Origin: UBA1858 sp963976865 | Lineage (GTDB): Bacteria > Pseudomonadota > Gammaproteobacteria > UBA4575 | Assembly: GCA_963976865.1 (NCBI GenBank) | Contig: CAXBLY010000002.1 | Location: forward strand, 62,001 to 126,000 | Direction of reading: 5' to 3' | Length of the DNA: 64,000 bases | Shown here: positions 8,411 to 17,381 of the stretch, piece after piece | How positions within the stretch are numbered: position 1 is the first letter of the stretch | Layout of the letters: each line of letters starts with the position of its first letter | Program-made: the position numbers and the translations under genes | The notes under the pieces: model-generated | Databases searched by the model: none | What the model was told of the DNA's origin: nothing | Seen by the model: only the letters and a program-made list of their open reading frames with translations

Positions 8411-9100
8411 TCAGTACTCACGTTGCAGTAAAAAGTTTTTGTAATAACGAACATCGTCGCGTATAAGCTCCAGATCTATAGATTGTGTATATTTAATCTG
8501 ATCAAACGCATCTGAAAACTGGTCCGCATTCGTTGCTGCCACACCATTTACCGATACAATCAAATCTCCCTTCTGCAAATCAAGTTTTTTGGAGACATTT
8601 TCTTCAAGCACACTTTTAACCTCAAACGCTGCCAGCTGCCCATCTTGCATATGAGGAACCAAATTAAACGTGGTGATGAAATTTTCGGGCTTATCAAAAA
8701 ATTGTTTGCGGTCTTCGGTGGATATATTTACAGGAGGTGACCATACATCTTTGCCTGCTGTTGATGTTATATCAATGCTTAAGCTTCTTAATGTCAAGGT
8801 AAGCACCTGGTCATTACAGTAGAAACTAACGCGGCTACGACGAACATAATCCAGCACACAGCCAGCAACTACGTCACCGACTCGCAATACTAATTCACGA
8901 TGCTTTTCTTTATCAAACAGAACGGCAATTGAGTCAGGGTTATTCAGGACAACCCCGCTTAATTCAAAATTGGCTAATTTAAGTGGCGTACTCCAGACTG
9001 CCGGGACCGAAACGGCAAATGACAGGATCGCAACAGATATCCAGCGCAATCTAGACTGGATAAAAATCGATCGGATAATTAAATGTAAATACTGGAACAT
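8411..9100 (-). CDS. GspC-like protein with PDZ domain, last gene of the motor/redox locus
   Basis: About 230 residues with one N-terminal membrane segment (WISVAILSFAVSVPAVW). A beta-rich domain follows (FELSGVVLNNPDSIAVLFD, RVGDVVAGCVLDYVRRSRVSFY) that resembles the homology region of the type II secretion protein GspC, and then a C-terminal PDZ domain (KLDLQKGDLIVSVNGVAATNADQFSDAFDQ). No other type II secretion gene is present, so it is likely an envelope coupling protein of the ExbBD/TPR locus. The start is uncertain: the ATG at 9100 overlaps the AgmX-like gene by 50 bp, and a TTG at 9049, just past that stop codon, would give MRWISVAIL and a neat membrane anchor. It is the last gene of a minus-strand run. 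Confidence 0.75.
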   Translation of the reverse strand: MFQYLHLIIRSIFIQSRLRWISVAILSFAVSVPAVWSTPLKLANFELSGVVLNNPDSIAVLFDKEKHRELVLRVGDVVAGCVLDYVRRSRVSFYCNDQVLTLTLRSLSIDITSTAGKDVWSPPVNISTEDRKQFFDKPENFITTFNLVPHMQDGQLAAFEVKSVLEENVSKKLDLQKGDLIVSVNGVAATNADQFSDAFDQIKYTQSIDLELIRDDVRYYKNFLLQREY

Positions 9101-10037
9101 CTTCAGATCCAAAATTGATCAGTTTTACGCGTTGAATTAGTTTCTGCTCGAGTTCCGTATCAGCCAGTTCACTACTGACGATATATACTTCAGTCACCTT
9201 CCCTGAAGGCGCAATAGAAATTTTTAGGACGACTTTTCCCTGCAGGTCAGGTGATGATCTAAGTGCCCGATTGTACATACTGAATATCGCACTCTTATTT
9301 CTATCAAATGTGATCTGTATTTTTTCCAGATCACGCTGCGCCGCACGTCCAACACCATTGTCACTGCCTGTGCCTGAACCGCCCTCACCAGCCCCCAGAC
9401 CAGCAGGTCCAGAAACACGGCTCGCTGTTCTGCCGCCCAGTCCGGTACCCGATACGTCCCGGCTCAATGCAGCAGTATTGATACCACCACTGCCTTTACC
9501 TGTGTTCTTTGTTACCAGAGAACGTTCAATTCTTGAAGCCGAGCCACCACTATTACTGAGTGACCGCTCACCTAAAGTTTGCGAATTTGTTTTTTTACTG
9601 ATGTCAGCCAATTCACTTTGAAATGCCAGCAAACCCGAGGCCGCTGCCACTTCTTTTGCAGATTTTTTAGGTGGCGCAGGTGCTACCTTTTTCTGAGGGA
9701 CAGGCTTATTAGCTGCTTTAGCAACTTTCTTTTCCTGTACTTTCTTTATTGCTTTTGGTTTTGTAGTTTTGACTGGTTTGTTAATTTTCTGAGGCACCAC
9801 TTTTTTAACAATCGGTGGAGGTGGTGGAAGCTTTTTTTCAATCAGTATTTTTACAACGCGCTTTTCCTGTAATTCCTCAACTGGTTTTTCTTTTTCTGGC
9901 AAGGGCAGGAATGGGACAATCAGGGTGAGCACAAGACAAGTCATCGTGACACGATTCAATACGCGTCTGAATCTTGTTTTCTCTACGGTTGACACTTCCC
10001 ATGGGAGGCGCCATGAATATACGGCTGCTGCTGTCAT
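9051..10037 (-). CDS. AgmX/PglI-type TonB-like periplasm-spanning protein
   Basis: The 328-residue product (ATG at 10037, just after the ExbD stop) has one membrane segment near residues 33-46 and a Pro/Lys-rich stretch from about 47 to 125 with a run of five prolines. A Gly/Ser-rich linker (about 160-235) and a C-terminal TonB-like domain follow (FDRNKSAIFSMYNRALRSSPDLQGKV, ending YPIDFYPV). That C-terminal pattern matches the AgmX/PglI C-terminal domain, known from myxobacterial motility proteins and many uncharacterised loci. By analogy with TonB it would transmit motion of the adjacent ExbB/ExbD complex across the periplasm. It overlaps or abuts both neighbours, as expected for one operon. 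Confidence 0.82.
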   Translation of the reverse strand: MTAAAVYSWRLPWEVSTVEKTRFRRVLNRVTMTCLVLTLIVPFLPLPEKEKPVEELQEKRVVKILIEKKLPPPPPIVKKVVPQKINKPVKTTKPKAIKKVQEKKVAKAANKPVPQKKVAPAPPKKSAKEVAAASGLLAFQSELADISKKTNSQTLGERSLSNSGGSASRIERSLVTKNTGKGSGGINTAALSRDVSGTGLGGRTASRVSGPAGLGAGEGGSGTGSDNGVGRAAQRDLEKIQITFDRNKSAIFSMYNRALRSSPDLQGKVVLKISIAPSGKVTEVYIVSSELADTELEQKLIQRVKLINFGSEDVPVFTFNYPIDFYPV

Positions 10038-10041
10038 AACT

Positions 10042-10545
10042 CTAACTTGCTTTAGTAGATTCTCTTTGAATAACGGATAATGATATCTGCTCAAAACCAG
10101 CACTTGAACAAATCTGCATGACTTGCTTTATCAGGCTGAATGGCACTTCTTTATCACCCATTATAGTAATTTCCTTTTTCTCACCTTCTTGCACATCTGC
10201 CTGAACTTTTAGCATCTCTTCCTGAAGTGCCATCTGTAGCTTTTGCACATCCGCTTTCTTATTTCCATTGATATCACCTGAACTGACAACTTTCTGACCC
10301 TGCAGGCTTATATCTTCATTATTAAGCATTAATACTACAGAAACACGCGGCTTTTTCTCAGCCATAGACTGCGGCATTTCAATGCCTTTAGCATTTGGTA
10401 GTACAGTCGGGTCCGACGCATTCACCAGTAAGAAAAATACCAAAATGGTAAATATATCCATCAGCGAGACAATATTAAATGGTGCCTGCTTTTTAGCGCG
10501 ATCATGATTGCGCTGCATTCTTTGTACTGTTTTTTTGCCACGCAT
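10042..10545 (-). CDS. ExbD/TolR-like protein with the conserved Asp
   Basis: A 167-residue single-pass inner-membrane protein. After a basic cytoplasmic tail it reads FNIVSLMDIFTILVFFLLV, with D30 in the place of the proton-carrying aspartate of ExbD/TolR (MDIFTILVFFLL pattern). The periplasmic part is unusually long between the membrane segment and the C-terminal STN-like fold. It starts 2 bp after the stop of a second ExbD paralogue and ends 4 bp before the AgmX-like gene. Expected role: with the ExbB-like subunit and the other ExbD, a proton-driven motor like AglRQS or TolQR. Confidence 0.88.
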   Translation of the reverse strand: MRGKKTVQRMQRNHDRAKKQAPFNIVSLMDIFTILVFFLLVNASDPTVLPNAKGIEMPQSMAEKKPRVSVVLMLNNEDISLQGQKVVSSGDINGNKKADVQKLQMALQEEMLKVQADVQEGEKKEITIMGDKEVPFSLIKQVMQICSSAGFEQISLSVIQRESTKAS

Positions 10546-10547
10546 AA

Positions 10548-11054
10548 TTATCTTCCTGCTGTATACACTGGAGCATCACCCACAGCGATATCAGGAAACA
10601 GATCTGCAAATACTGTTTCCCCATCCTTAACTACTTCTGCCGCCCTGACTGAGTCCATAATCTGAACAAGCACATCGTAGGTAATGTCTGGTTCTAACAG
10701 TATTGTTGCATTTTGAATATCCTGATACCTGGTTTTCAGGCCTTGTAAATATTCGTTAAGTGCTGTTAATTCGTAGCCTTGGTCGCCGTTTTTAATTGAT
10801 TTGAGTACGCCCTTGTTACGATCCTGAACACGCAATGAATTCTCGCGTACAACAATTTCAAGCTCTAATGTTTTAACGTTATTTTTGACAACATCAGATT
10901 TGGCTGGCAAATCCAGTTCCAAAATACTTATTTTAGAAAACACCGCTGTAATCAGCAGGAAAGGAACCAGAATTACCATCAGGTTCATGAAAGCAGTAAT
11001 ACTTAGCTCTGCTTCTTCCCTGTTGCGTCTTCTACTATGGCGTCTATATATCAT
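10548..11054 (-). CDS. ExbD/TolR-like protein lacking the conserved Asp
   Basis: A 168-residue ExbD/TolR-like protein. The membrane segment reads LSITAFMNLMVILVPFLLI, so the position of the usual proton-carrying aspartate is N24 (FMN instead of FID). The basic N-terminus, single membrane segment and periplasmic domain (LELDLPAKSD, ILLEPDITYDVLVQIMDSVRAAE) otherwise fit the family. Two ExbD paralogues beside one ExbB-like gene recall the AglQ/AglS arrangement in myxobacterial AglRQS. The Asn suggests this subunit is structural while its partner carries protons. It is separated by 17 bp from the ExbB-like gene. Confidence 0.85.
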   Translation of the reverse strand: MIYRRHSRRRNREEAELSITAFMNLMVILVPFLLITAVFSKISILELDLPAKSDVVKNNVKTLELEIVVRENSLRVQDRNKGVLKSIKNGDQGYELTALNEYLQGLKTRYQDIQNATILLEPDITYDVLVQIMDSVRAAEVVKDGETVFADLFPDIAVGDAPVYTAGR

Positions 11055-11071
11055 AATGACTTATATCAATT

Positions 11072-11728
11072 TTATGCTTCAGCCTGTGCCTGCTTTCGCG
11101 CACTGACTGCAATGGTATTCAGTACTTTGACTGAGGCCATCTCAAGGCTATCAACAATTTCTGTAGTCTTGGTCTGTAACCAGGAATGCAGAAGCAATAA
11201 TGGAATACCTACCATCAGTCCAAATGCGGTTGTATTCATCGCAACCGAGATACTTGATGAGAGCAAATCTGCTTTTTCTGCAGGGCTTGCCGCGGATATT
11301 GCTGTAAATGCATCGATTAGACCGATAATTGTTCCAAGCAGACCTAACAGGGTTGCAACATTTGCAAAAGTCGCCAGGTAATGAGTCCGCTTTTCCAGTT
11401 TAGGAACCACTTCCATTAAACCTTCTTCCATTGCCGTTTCAATATCATCTCTACGGCGTGACGTTTGCGCACTTGCAATGCCATAGCCCATAATTCGGCT
11501 GATAGCACATTTGGATTTTTCAGCAAAATTCATTGCTTCATTCATATTGCCACTGGCCAGTACTGTCTGAATTTTTTTCCAGGCAATCTGATTTTTAATT
11601 CGTGTGGAAGAAAGATAAATATATCTTTCAATGGCGATCGCCAAACCTATGGCTAACACAAACACGATTGGGATCATGAAAATACCGCCGGACTGGAAGA
11701 ATGTTACAAAAGACTCATACATATTCAT
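11072..11728 (-). CDS. MotA/TolQ/ExbB proton channel family protein
   Basis: A 218-residue polytopic inner-membrane protein with three predicted helices. The first is at about residues 15-33, and the signature helices are ATFANVATLLGLLGTIIGLIDAF and ISVAMNTTAFGLMVGIPLLLL, which carry the polar and small residues of the ExbB/TolQ/AglR channel. It precedes two ExbD paralogues and an AgmX/TonB-like protein, completing a motor module. A GGGAG Shine-Dalgarno lies at good spacing before the ATG at 11728. A second, unrelated exbBD pair is found at 33.7-34.7 kb, so the cell has at least two such motors. Confidence 0.92.
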   Translation of the reverse strand: MNMYESFVTFFQSGGIFMIPIVFVLAIGLAIAIERYIYLSSTRIKNQIAWKKIQTVLASGNMNEAMNFAEKSKCAISRIMGYGIASAQTSRRRDDIETAMEEGLMEVVPKLEKRTHYLATFANVATLLGLLGTIIGLIDAFTAISAASPAEKADLLSSSISVAMNTTAFGLMVGIPLLLLHSWLQTKTTEIVDSLEMASVKVLNTIAVSARKQAQAEA

Positions 11729-11758
11729 TGGGACTCCCTATTACTTAATATCGTAAAT

Positions 11759-12019
11759 TTATTTTCTACTTTGCTGATAGAAATCTACTTTGCGTTGAAA
11801 AACTTCCTTATCTACCGGCTGTATATATTCGTTAATATGTCGCTGCAGAAAAAAGTCGCCCTCACCTGGCAGTGATGCTTTCCATGGAACAATCACCAGA
11901 CTTTTGGGTAATTCTTTATTACCAATAATTGAAATACCATTAAGCTCCTGCACATTCTGATCTGCAAATGACATACTTTGCATGAATATAAAGATCATAA
12001 TTAGCAAGAAGATTTTCAC
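11759..12019 (-). CDS. small secreted protein of unknown function
   Basis: An 86-residue protein with a clear signal peptide (MKIFLLIMIFIFMQSMSFA) and a mature part of about 67 residues that contains LNGISIIGNKELPKSLVIVPWK and ends with a charged helix-like tail (DKEVFQRKVDFYQQSRK). I do not recognise a named family. Position is informative: it lies between the last TPR lipoprotein gene and the ExbB-like gene, with 16 and 30 bp gaps, inside the same operon. The mature part is compact and polar with no Cys, so a periplasmic adaptor is plausible, but this is inference only. Confidence 0.75.
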   Translation of the reverse strand: MKIFLLIMIFIFMQSMSFADQNVQELNGISIIGNKELPKSLVIVPWKASLPGEGDFFLQRHINEYIQPVDKEVFQRKVDFYQQSRK

Positions 12020-12035
12020 TATCCCAACTCCATCA

Positions 12036-12668
12036 CTATTTTATTTGACTCTCTCTACGTGATAAATCACTTATCCAGGCTATGACTTGTTTATCGTCAT
12101 TTTTTTCTATTTCTTGATATGCCTGATAATGTGATTTTGCACAAACTATTTTCTGTAAATACAGGTCACATAAAATAGCTAAATTTAGATGAGCGTTTGC
12201 GTAATTCGGATACTCGGCCAGAGCATTTTTATACATACTCTGCGCCTCCTCAAAAGCGCCTTTTTCACGTTTAATAATGCCTGCCTGATTTAATGCATAA
12301 GGATTCTTTGGATTCAGCTTAACGGCAGTTTCAATAGCATGATCGGCTTTATCAATTTCGCCCAGTTTTCGGTAAGCTATCGCGATATTCACCCAGGGGC
12401 CTGAAGCACGCGGTTCTTTTTCTGCAACCTGATTGAATATTTCGATGGCCTGCAAATAATCTTCTGCAGACATTGCTTCCACACCATATCCAAACTGCTG
12501 TTCAACAGACGCAGAAACTTTATAATTCTGCTTTACAACTATTCTGGAACTTTCATCTTTATTGTTGGCAACTGAAGATACATTACTGGGCGCATTTGCA
12601 CATGCCGTTAACAGCAATACAATGAAACCTGAAATAATATATTTAGTATTAATGAATTGTCTCCACAT
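12036..12668 (-). CDS. TPR lipoprotein (GltE/PilF-like architecture)
   Basis: A 210-residue lipoprotein with a type II signal (VLLLTAC, lipid Cys near residue 23) followed by about four TPR units; the clearest are YLQAIEIFNQVAEKEPRASGPWVNIAIAY, DKADHAIETAVKLNPKNPYALNQAG and FEEAQSMYKNALAEYPNYANAHLNLAI. The residues after -IC show an extra Cys pair. It overlaps the preceding 938-residue TPR gene by 20 bp. In the Agl/Glt-like context this is the counterpart of a small TPR outer-membrane lipoprotein such as GltE, and in isolation it resembles PilF; the family position needs a real alignment. Confidence 0.82.
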   Translation of the reverse strand: MWRQFINTKYIISGFIVLLLTACANAPSNVSSVANNKDESSRIVVKQNYKVSASVEQQFGYGVEAMSAEDYLQAIEIFNQVAEKEPRASGPWVNIAIAYRKLGEIDKADHAIETAVKLNPKNPYALNQAGIIKREKGAFEEAQSMYKNALAEYPNYANAHLNLAILCDLYLQKIVCAKSHYQAYQEIEKNDDKQVIAWISDLSRRESQIK

Positions 12669-15465
12669 AAGCTTCTGATTTTTCTGTTCTCGCGTATCGC
12701 GCTGGTACTAATTCACCTAATTCACGCAGGCTTTCTTTAATCCATTTGTTATACACACCATCCACTGTTCTGCGTGCATTCAGTTCAAACAGGTCAATCG
12801 CCTGCTCCTCAAACGGGAATGCCTGTTCTTCCAGTAAAAACTCATACTGCGCCAGTTCTTCTTGAGAAAGTCCGGGAGGCCGATCAGACTGCATTAATGC
12901 GCGACTAAAGTCGTAGTAAATCAAGCCTGAGTAGTAGGTTGCTGACGTAGTCACCTCTTCTACCTTGTATGCACCTGCCTGTTCAAACGCTAGCAATGCT
13001 CTTTCCATGAGCGTTTTCTTCGCTTTCAGACTTGTTTTCAATGGGATTTTCAAGCGGCTGGCATTAAATACCGTGTATTTAGGAATTGCCAACTGAAGTG
13101 ATGCATTAGCAGCAATAAATTTCATCCTGGCAGTACTGGTAGAACCTGCTACAGCCTCAGTCTTGATGATATCTTCCCGCCATTGCTTGACTAACTGGGT
13201 CTCATTTCTTGCTAGATACAAATCTACAAGTGATTGACGAACTTCCAATGCAGCTTCATAAGGCTTGGGAAATCTCTTGATATAATTCTTGTAGATTTCA
13301 ATAGCACGATAATCATCTTTTTCTTTTGCATATAAATCTGCTGCCACAAGACTTGAAGTACGCTGGGTTTCTTTATCATTTGCATCATCCAGACTAATCC
13401 TTTCGTATTCTTGCGCAGCCAGTATATTGCGTTGATCTTTTTCGTATACCAGTGCTAATTTATGCGTAATTGAGGACTGTTCTTCATGATCAGGGAAACG
13501 GCTTCTGAAATCTTCCAGCACAACCGCGGCACGTGACCATTGCTCTGACTTAAGCAGTAATGTTGCTGCATCATATTGTGCTGCCGGTCGAATATCAGAA
13601 CCAGGAACAATTCGGCCAACTCGCAAATAATGCTCTACCGCTATATCTGTTTCACCTGCCAACTGACTGGCTTCTCCCTGTTTGTAAATAGAAGCGGCTA
13701 GTTTTTCTTCAAGATTTTTACGCTCTTTAGCATCATTTCCAACTAATAGAATTGCCTGTTGGTAAGCAACCTCTGAACCAGGAAAGTCATTTAGCTCGAA
13801 AGAAGAGTGCGCCTTAACAGTCCAGGCACTTTTACGAAGTTTGATATCGCTATCAGCAAACTTTTCAACCAGCAAACTTGATGCCTGAATAGCCCTGCTG
13901 TAATCTTTAATTGAGAATAGATCTTCAGCTGCTTTTGTTAACGCCACAGATGCTTGTGGATGTAACGGGAATTTATTGGCAAATTTAAATGTACTATCAA
14001 TCTGCCTGGATTTAATTTGTGCATTAACACTTTTGTCTTTAGTTGCAGTCAACCAGTCATTAAACGCAACCAGAGCTGCATAACCAGCCTCTGAATCTTT
14101 TGCATGCGCCGGATAGTGATATGCTGTCTTTTCAAATTCAACAACTGCATTTTCATATTCTTTAGTTTCAAACCAGATATCTGCCAGCAGGAAATTCATA
14201 TGCGCCGAATGCGGATCTTCGGGAAACGATGCTATGTAGGCCTGATACCAGCGGGTTGCTTCAATATAGTCTGGCTTCTTCTTGGATTTCTGGGCAACGG
14301 CATGATAGTACTTGGCTAAATCGATGATATTGGATTTCAGATAATCAACGACATGTGACGCATCTTCAATCTGGTTATGTACCCAGTATTCAGAGTTAAT
14401 ATGATAATTTTCAACAAACTGTTTTTTTGCATTCAGTACTTCAGACGGGAATTTACCTTTCTTGAACGCATCAATGGCCCTGATCTGGAAATCTGGCGCC
14501 TGCGCATTGAACTGATTATGCTTAACAAACTCTCTAAATGTATTGGCAGCATCACTATAGCGCTGCTTTTCCAGATACTGCACCCCCAGCCGATCATAGA
14601 TCAAGGCTTCGTATGGTCGCCTTCCGTGACCATTAAAATAACCCGATATTTCACTGGCACCGCCCAAATAACCATAACTTAATCCCAATGCGCGCAGAGA
14701 GTCGTCTAACAACTCTTTTTCTGGACGCGTCAGCGCTTCTATATCCTTATCAACATCATTCATAATCATGGTATCGAGAAGCGCAATAAACGAATGCAAT
14801 CCGACATCATAATCAAGCCTCTTGAATTGCGTCCAACCCTGTTTATAAAGTGCATGCCGATAGAATCGACTGTCCTTGCCCAGCTCGATGACTTCAGCAT
14901 AAGCCAGTTCAGCTCGCTTGTATTTCTTATCTACAAACAGTGTCTCGCCACGGCGAAACTGCGCTTCCACGTAATAATCAGAATCCGGAAACTTTTCAAT
15001 TAATCTGTCTAGACTATCCAGCATTTTCTCGCGCTGATCTGCCGCTTCATATGCCCGTGATAATTGATACAGGACAACATCGTTTAATTGATAGTCTGAT
15101 TGCTCTAGCAACAAGTATTCATATAACTCGATAGTCTCTTTATAATTTATATCAGTGGTTGTGAATTTTGATGCAACTTCAGGACTTGATACATCGACTG
15201 CCTGCAGGTCTTCATTTTCCTCTAGCCTTAAATCACCCAACCTGCGTATTACTTCTGGCGAATCTTTTTCCTGATCTTCATCAACCAGCAACTCACGATA
15301 GCTATGTATGGCTTTCTTACGGCTACTCTCAACGGGAATGTCGTTTTCCACGTCGACTTTCTTACGCTCAAGGTCTTCAATCGTATAATAGGACCCACCG
15401 CCCCAGCCACAAGCCTGTATCATTAGAATCAGCGCATAAACGCTGCAATAACGTATATGCTTCAT
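12649..15465 (-). CDS. large TPR lipoprotein
   Basis: A 938-residue lipoprotein: the signal peptide ends at MIQAC and a Gly/Tyr-rich start follows. Most of the protein is a superhelix of TPR or TPR-like units (for example YQLNDVVLYQLSRAYEAADQ, AELAYAEVIELGKDS, YSDAANTFREFVKHN, RNILAAQEYERISLDDAND). Some resemble the BamD/YbgF class with the LYxxxxxYPxS-like pattern (LDRLIEKFPDSDYYVEAQFRRGE). Such giant TPR lipoproteins occur in AglT/GltD-like roles in Agl/Glt loci. ATG 15465 overlaps the previous stop by four bases, and a GGAG precedes it, so translation is coupled. Likely periplasmic and anchored to the outer membrane. Confidence 0.85.
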   Translation of the reverse strand: MKHIRYCSVYALILMIQACGWGGGSYYTIEDLERKKVDVENDIPVESSRKKAIHSYRELLVDEDQEKDSPEVIRRLGDLRLEENEDLQAVDVSSPEVASKFTTTDINYKETIELYEYLLLEQSDYQLNDVVLYQLSRAYEAADQREKMLDSLDRLIEKFPDSDYYVEAQFRRGETLFVDKKYKRAELAYAEVIELGKDSRFYRHALYKQGWTQFKRLDYDVGLHSFIALLDTMIMNDVDKDIEALTRPEKELLDDSLRALGLSYGYLGGASEISGYFNGHGRRPYEALIYDRLGVQYLEKQRYSDAANTFREFVKHNQFNAQAPDFQIRAIDAFKKGKFPSEVLNAKKQFVENYHINSEYWVHNQIEDASHVVDYLKSNIIDLAKYYHAVAQKSKKKPDYIEATRWYQAYIASFPEDPHSAHMNFLLADIWFETKEYENAVVEFEKTAYHYPAHAKDSEAGYAALVAFNDWLTATKDKSVNAQIKSRQIDSTFKFANKFPLHPQASVALTKAAEDLFSIKDYSRAIQASSLLVEKFADSDIKLRKSAWTVKAHSSFELNDFPGSEVAYQQAILLVGNDAKERKNLEEKLAASIYKQGEASQLAGETDIAVEHYLRVGRIVPGSDIRPAAQYDAATLLLKSEQWSRAAVVLEDFRSRFPDHEEQSSITHKLALVYEKDQRNILAAQEYERISLDDANDKETQRTSSLVAADLYAKEKDDYRAIEIYKNYIKRFPKPYEAALEVRQSLVDLYLARNETQLVKQWREDIIKTEAVAGSTSTARMKFIAANASLQLAIPKYTVFNASRLKIPLKTSLKAKKTLMERALLAFEQAGAYKVEEVTTSATYYSGLIYYDFSRALMQSDRPPGLSQEELAQYEFLLEEQAFPFEEQAIDLFELNARRTVDGVYNKWIKESLRELGELVPARYARTEKSEAYVETIH

Positions 15466-17354
15466 TCGTCTTCTCCAATAATTTCCGGATTATCAATGGT
15501 TGCCTGATCATAAGCCTGTGCCAATGCCAGCTTGGCTTGCGCACGATAACTCTTCATCACCAGCTTGCGTTTAACCAGTTCACGCACAGCAAGCTTTTCG
15601 ATCAGCGTGCTTTGTTTTTCATAAGCAACAACTAAGCGTGGAAGTGCGTCTTCAATTCTCTGTCTGATTTCGTCTATGCGATACTGGAATCCACCAAAGC
15701 CAAAACTTGCCACCTGATCAACGGTGCCAATAGATTTTTCAACGTCAGCCATATTAGTAATTTCTTCTTCAATGGCTCTGAGCTCTGTTTTAGCTCTCCA
15801 TTGTCTTTCTGCATATTGTTGTGAAACTTCCCAGTAAATTCGACCTTTAAGCATTTCAAGTCGCTTCAAGCTGTCTGAATACTGTTTGTTTGATGGATCC
15901 TGTTCACTTAATTTTGTTAACTTATTATAAAGTCGATCAATGCGTTTGATTTTCAGCAGTTCATCATCATCGACAAATGCCAGTACATTTTGATTCGATT
16001 CTGCATCATTATATGCTTCAGAAAGCTCAGCATATTTTGCCTTAAGACGCTTCAATTGCGACCTCTTCAGCGTTTTGCCTGCTGCAGGCGCTGTTTGTTC
16101 ATAGCGTGCTTTACGCGTATCAAGCATGGTGTTGTATACATGAATGTTGTCTAGCCAGTTCTGAAGATTTTCCTGAAGAAAAATCAGGTCACGGAAATTT
16201 TTAACAGCTTCGTGGAACTGATGATCAGCCATCAGTTCCGACAGGTATCGCATTTCCGGTACTGAAGGAATACTTTTTAACGACCAGAACCAGCCTAATA
16301 GTGGTTCTTCTTTAGTTTTGCCAATTAACGCGGTGATAAATTTACCTTGCTCGATCGAAGCAATTGATTCCGTTAATTTGCCAGTTTCAATCTGATATGA
16401 ATTGATTGCATCTTCATAGGACTTTACGGCGCGACCATTCAAACCAAGTTGCCCATACCCGTAAGCGATCGCCAGTAATCCTTCCTGGACTGGTGTCGTT
16501 GTTAATCTGCGATCTTTTAATTCCAGCCAGGGAGTTAAAGCTTTCTCATAATGCCCCTGTTCACTGTGCGCCCACCCCATGGTCAACAGGGAAATATCTG
16601 AATAAAGACCACTTAGGCGAACATCTTCAAGATAGCCTTGTGCTTTTTCCGGTTCATTTTTTAATAATGCCAGCCCTGCTACGAGATTGGACTTATCTCT
16701 TAGTGTCAATTCATTTGAATTGCGTATCTTTTGTTTGCTAGCGTTTTTTAAACTACTGACTCCATCTTCCACATTACCATTTCTAATATGAGCAATTCCA
16801 AGATTATGCAATGCATATGGTTTATGTGATTTTGGCGGCTTCCATCCATCAAGTACTGCAATCGCTTTCTCGGGCTGACCTATATCCAGGTATACCTGAC
16901 TTTTTAATAATTTTACATCGCTGAAAACATCTTCATGGACCGCACCTTTAATGTTTTCCACGTATTGCGCTGCGTTCGCCAGATAACCACGCTGATAAGA
17001 AATTTTTGCCAGATAATAATAAGCTCTGTTTTTAACAGCATCATCGGAGTTTTCTTCAAGAAGTCTAGCAAATATTTTTCCGGCTTCATTATGCATTCCA
17101 TAGGACAGCTCTATCCCGCCTAATAGCAACTCGTCATCAGGGCGGTGATTAGCCACTCGATTAAGTTGCTGCGCTGCCAGTAAATGAGTTATTGAAGTAA
17201 AATAATCATCCTGAAAAAAATGAAACAGCACTTCGCCATAGTGAAGATCCTTGACAGTATTGATCACTATCTTTTCTTCAGCATACACTGACGCATTCGC
17301 AAACAAACAGGCGACTACGAAATATTTAATCAGTCTGGACAACATGGTTATCAT
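15462..17354 (-). CDS. periplasmic TPR protein
   Basis: A 630-residue protein with an N-terminal signal peptide (FVVACLFANASVYA) and TPR units in its first two-thirds (YFTSITHLLAAQQLNRV, AKISYQRGYLANAAQYVENI, QPEKAIAVLDGWKPP, ALHNLGIAHIRNGNVEDGVSSL). The last third is rich in Lys, Glu and Leu and looks like a long coiled coil (LKRLKAKYAELSEAYNDAE, WRAKTELRAIEEEITNMADVEK, MKSYRAQAKLALAQAYDQA). No lipobox is seen, so the mature protein is likely soluble in the periplasm. It is the first of three TPR genes and may bridge inner- and outer-membrane parts. Alternative starts at 17354 and 17345 differ by three residues. Confidence 0.83.
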   Translation of the reverse strand: MITMLSRLIKYFVVACLFANASVYAEEKIVINTVKDLHYGEVLFHFFQDDYFTSITHLLAAQQLNRVANHRPDDELLLGGIELSYGMHNEAGKIFARLLEENSDDAVKNRAYYYLAKISYQRGYLANAAQYVENIKGAVHEDVFSDVKLLKSQVYLDIGQPEKAIAVLDGWKPPKSHKPYALHNLGIAHIRNGNVEDGVSSLKNASKQKIRNSNELTLRDKSNLVAGLALLKNEPEKAQGYLEDVRLSGLYSDISLLTMGWAHSEQGHYEKALTPWLELKDRRLTTTPVQEGLLAIAYGYGQLGLNGRAVKSYEDAINSYQIETGKLTESIASIEQGKFITALIGKTKEEPLLGWFWSLKSIPSVPEMRYLSELMADHQFHEAVKNFRDLIFLQENLQNWLDNIHVYNTMLDTRKARYEQTAPAAGKTLKRSQLKRLKAKYAELSEAYNDAESNQNVLAFVDDDELLKIKRIDRLYNKLTKLSEQDPSNKQYSDSLKRLEMLKGRIYWEVSQQYAERQWRAKTELRAIEEEITNMADVEKSIGTVDQVASFGFGGFQYRIDEIRQRIEDALPRLVVAYEKQSTLIEKLAVRELVKRKLVMKSYRAQAKLALAQAYDQATIDNPEIIGEDE

Positions 17355-17381
17355 TTAAAGGTAAGCTCTCTGCCAGATCAC

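Noticed and set aside
8411..9100. Part of a type II secretion system
   Set aside because: No gspD, gspE, gspF or pseudopilin gene is next to it; the neighbours are ExbBD and TPR genes.
9579..9872. 97-codon Phe/Arg-rich plus-strand frame
   Set aside because: It is the antisense reading of the Lys/Pro-rich linker of the AgmX-like gene; the odd composition follows from that.
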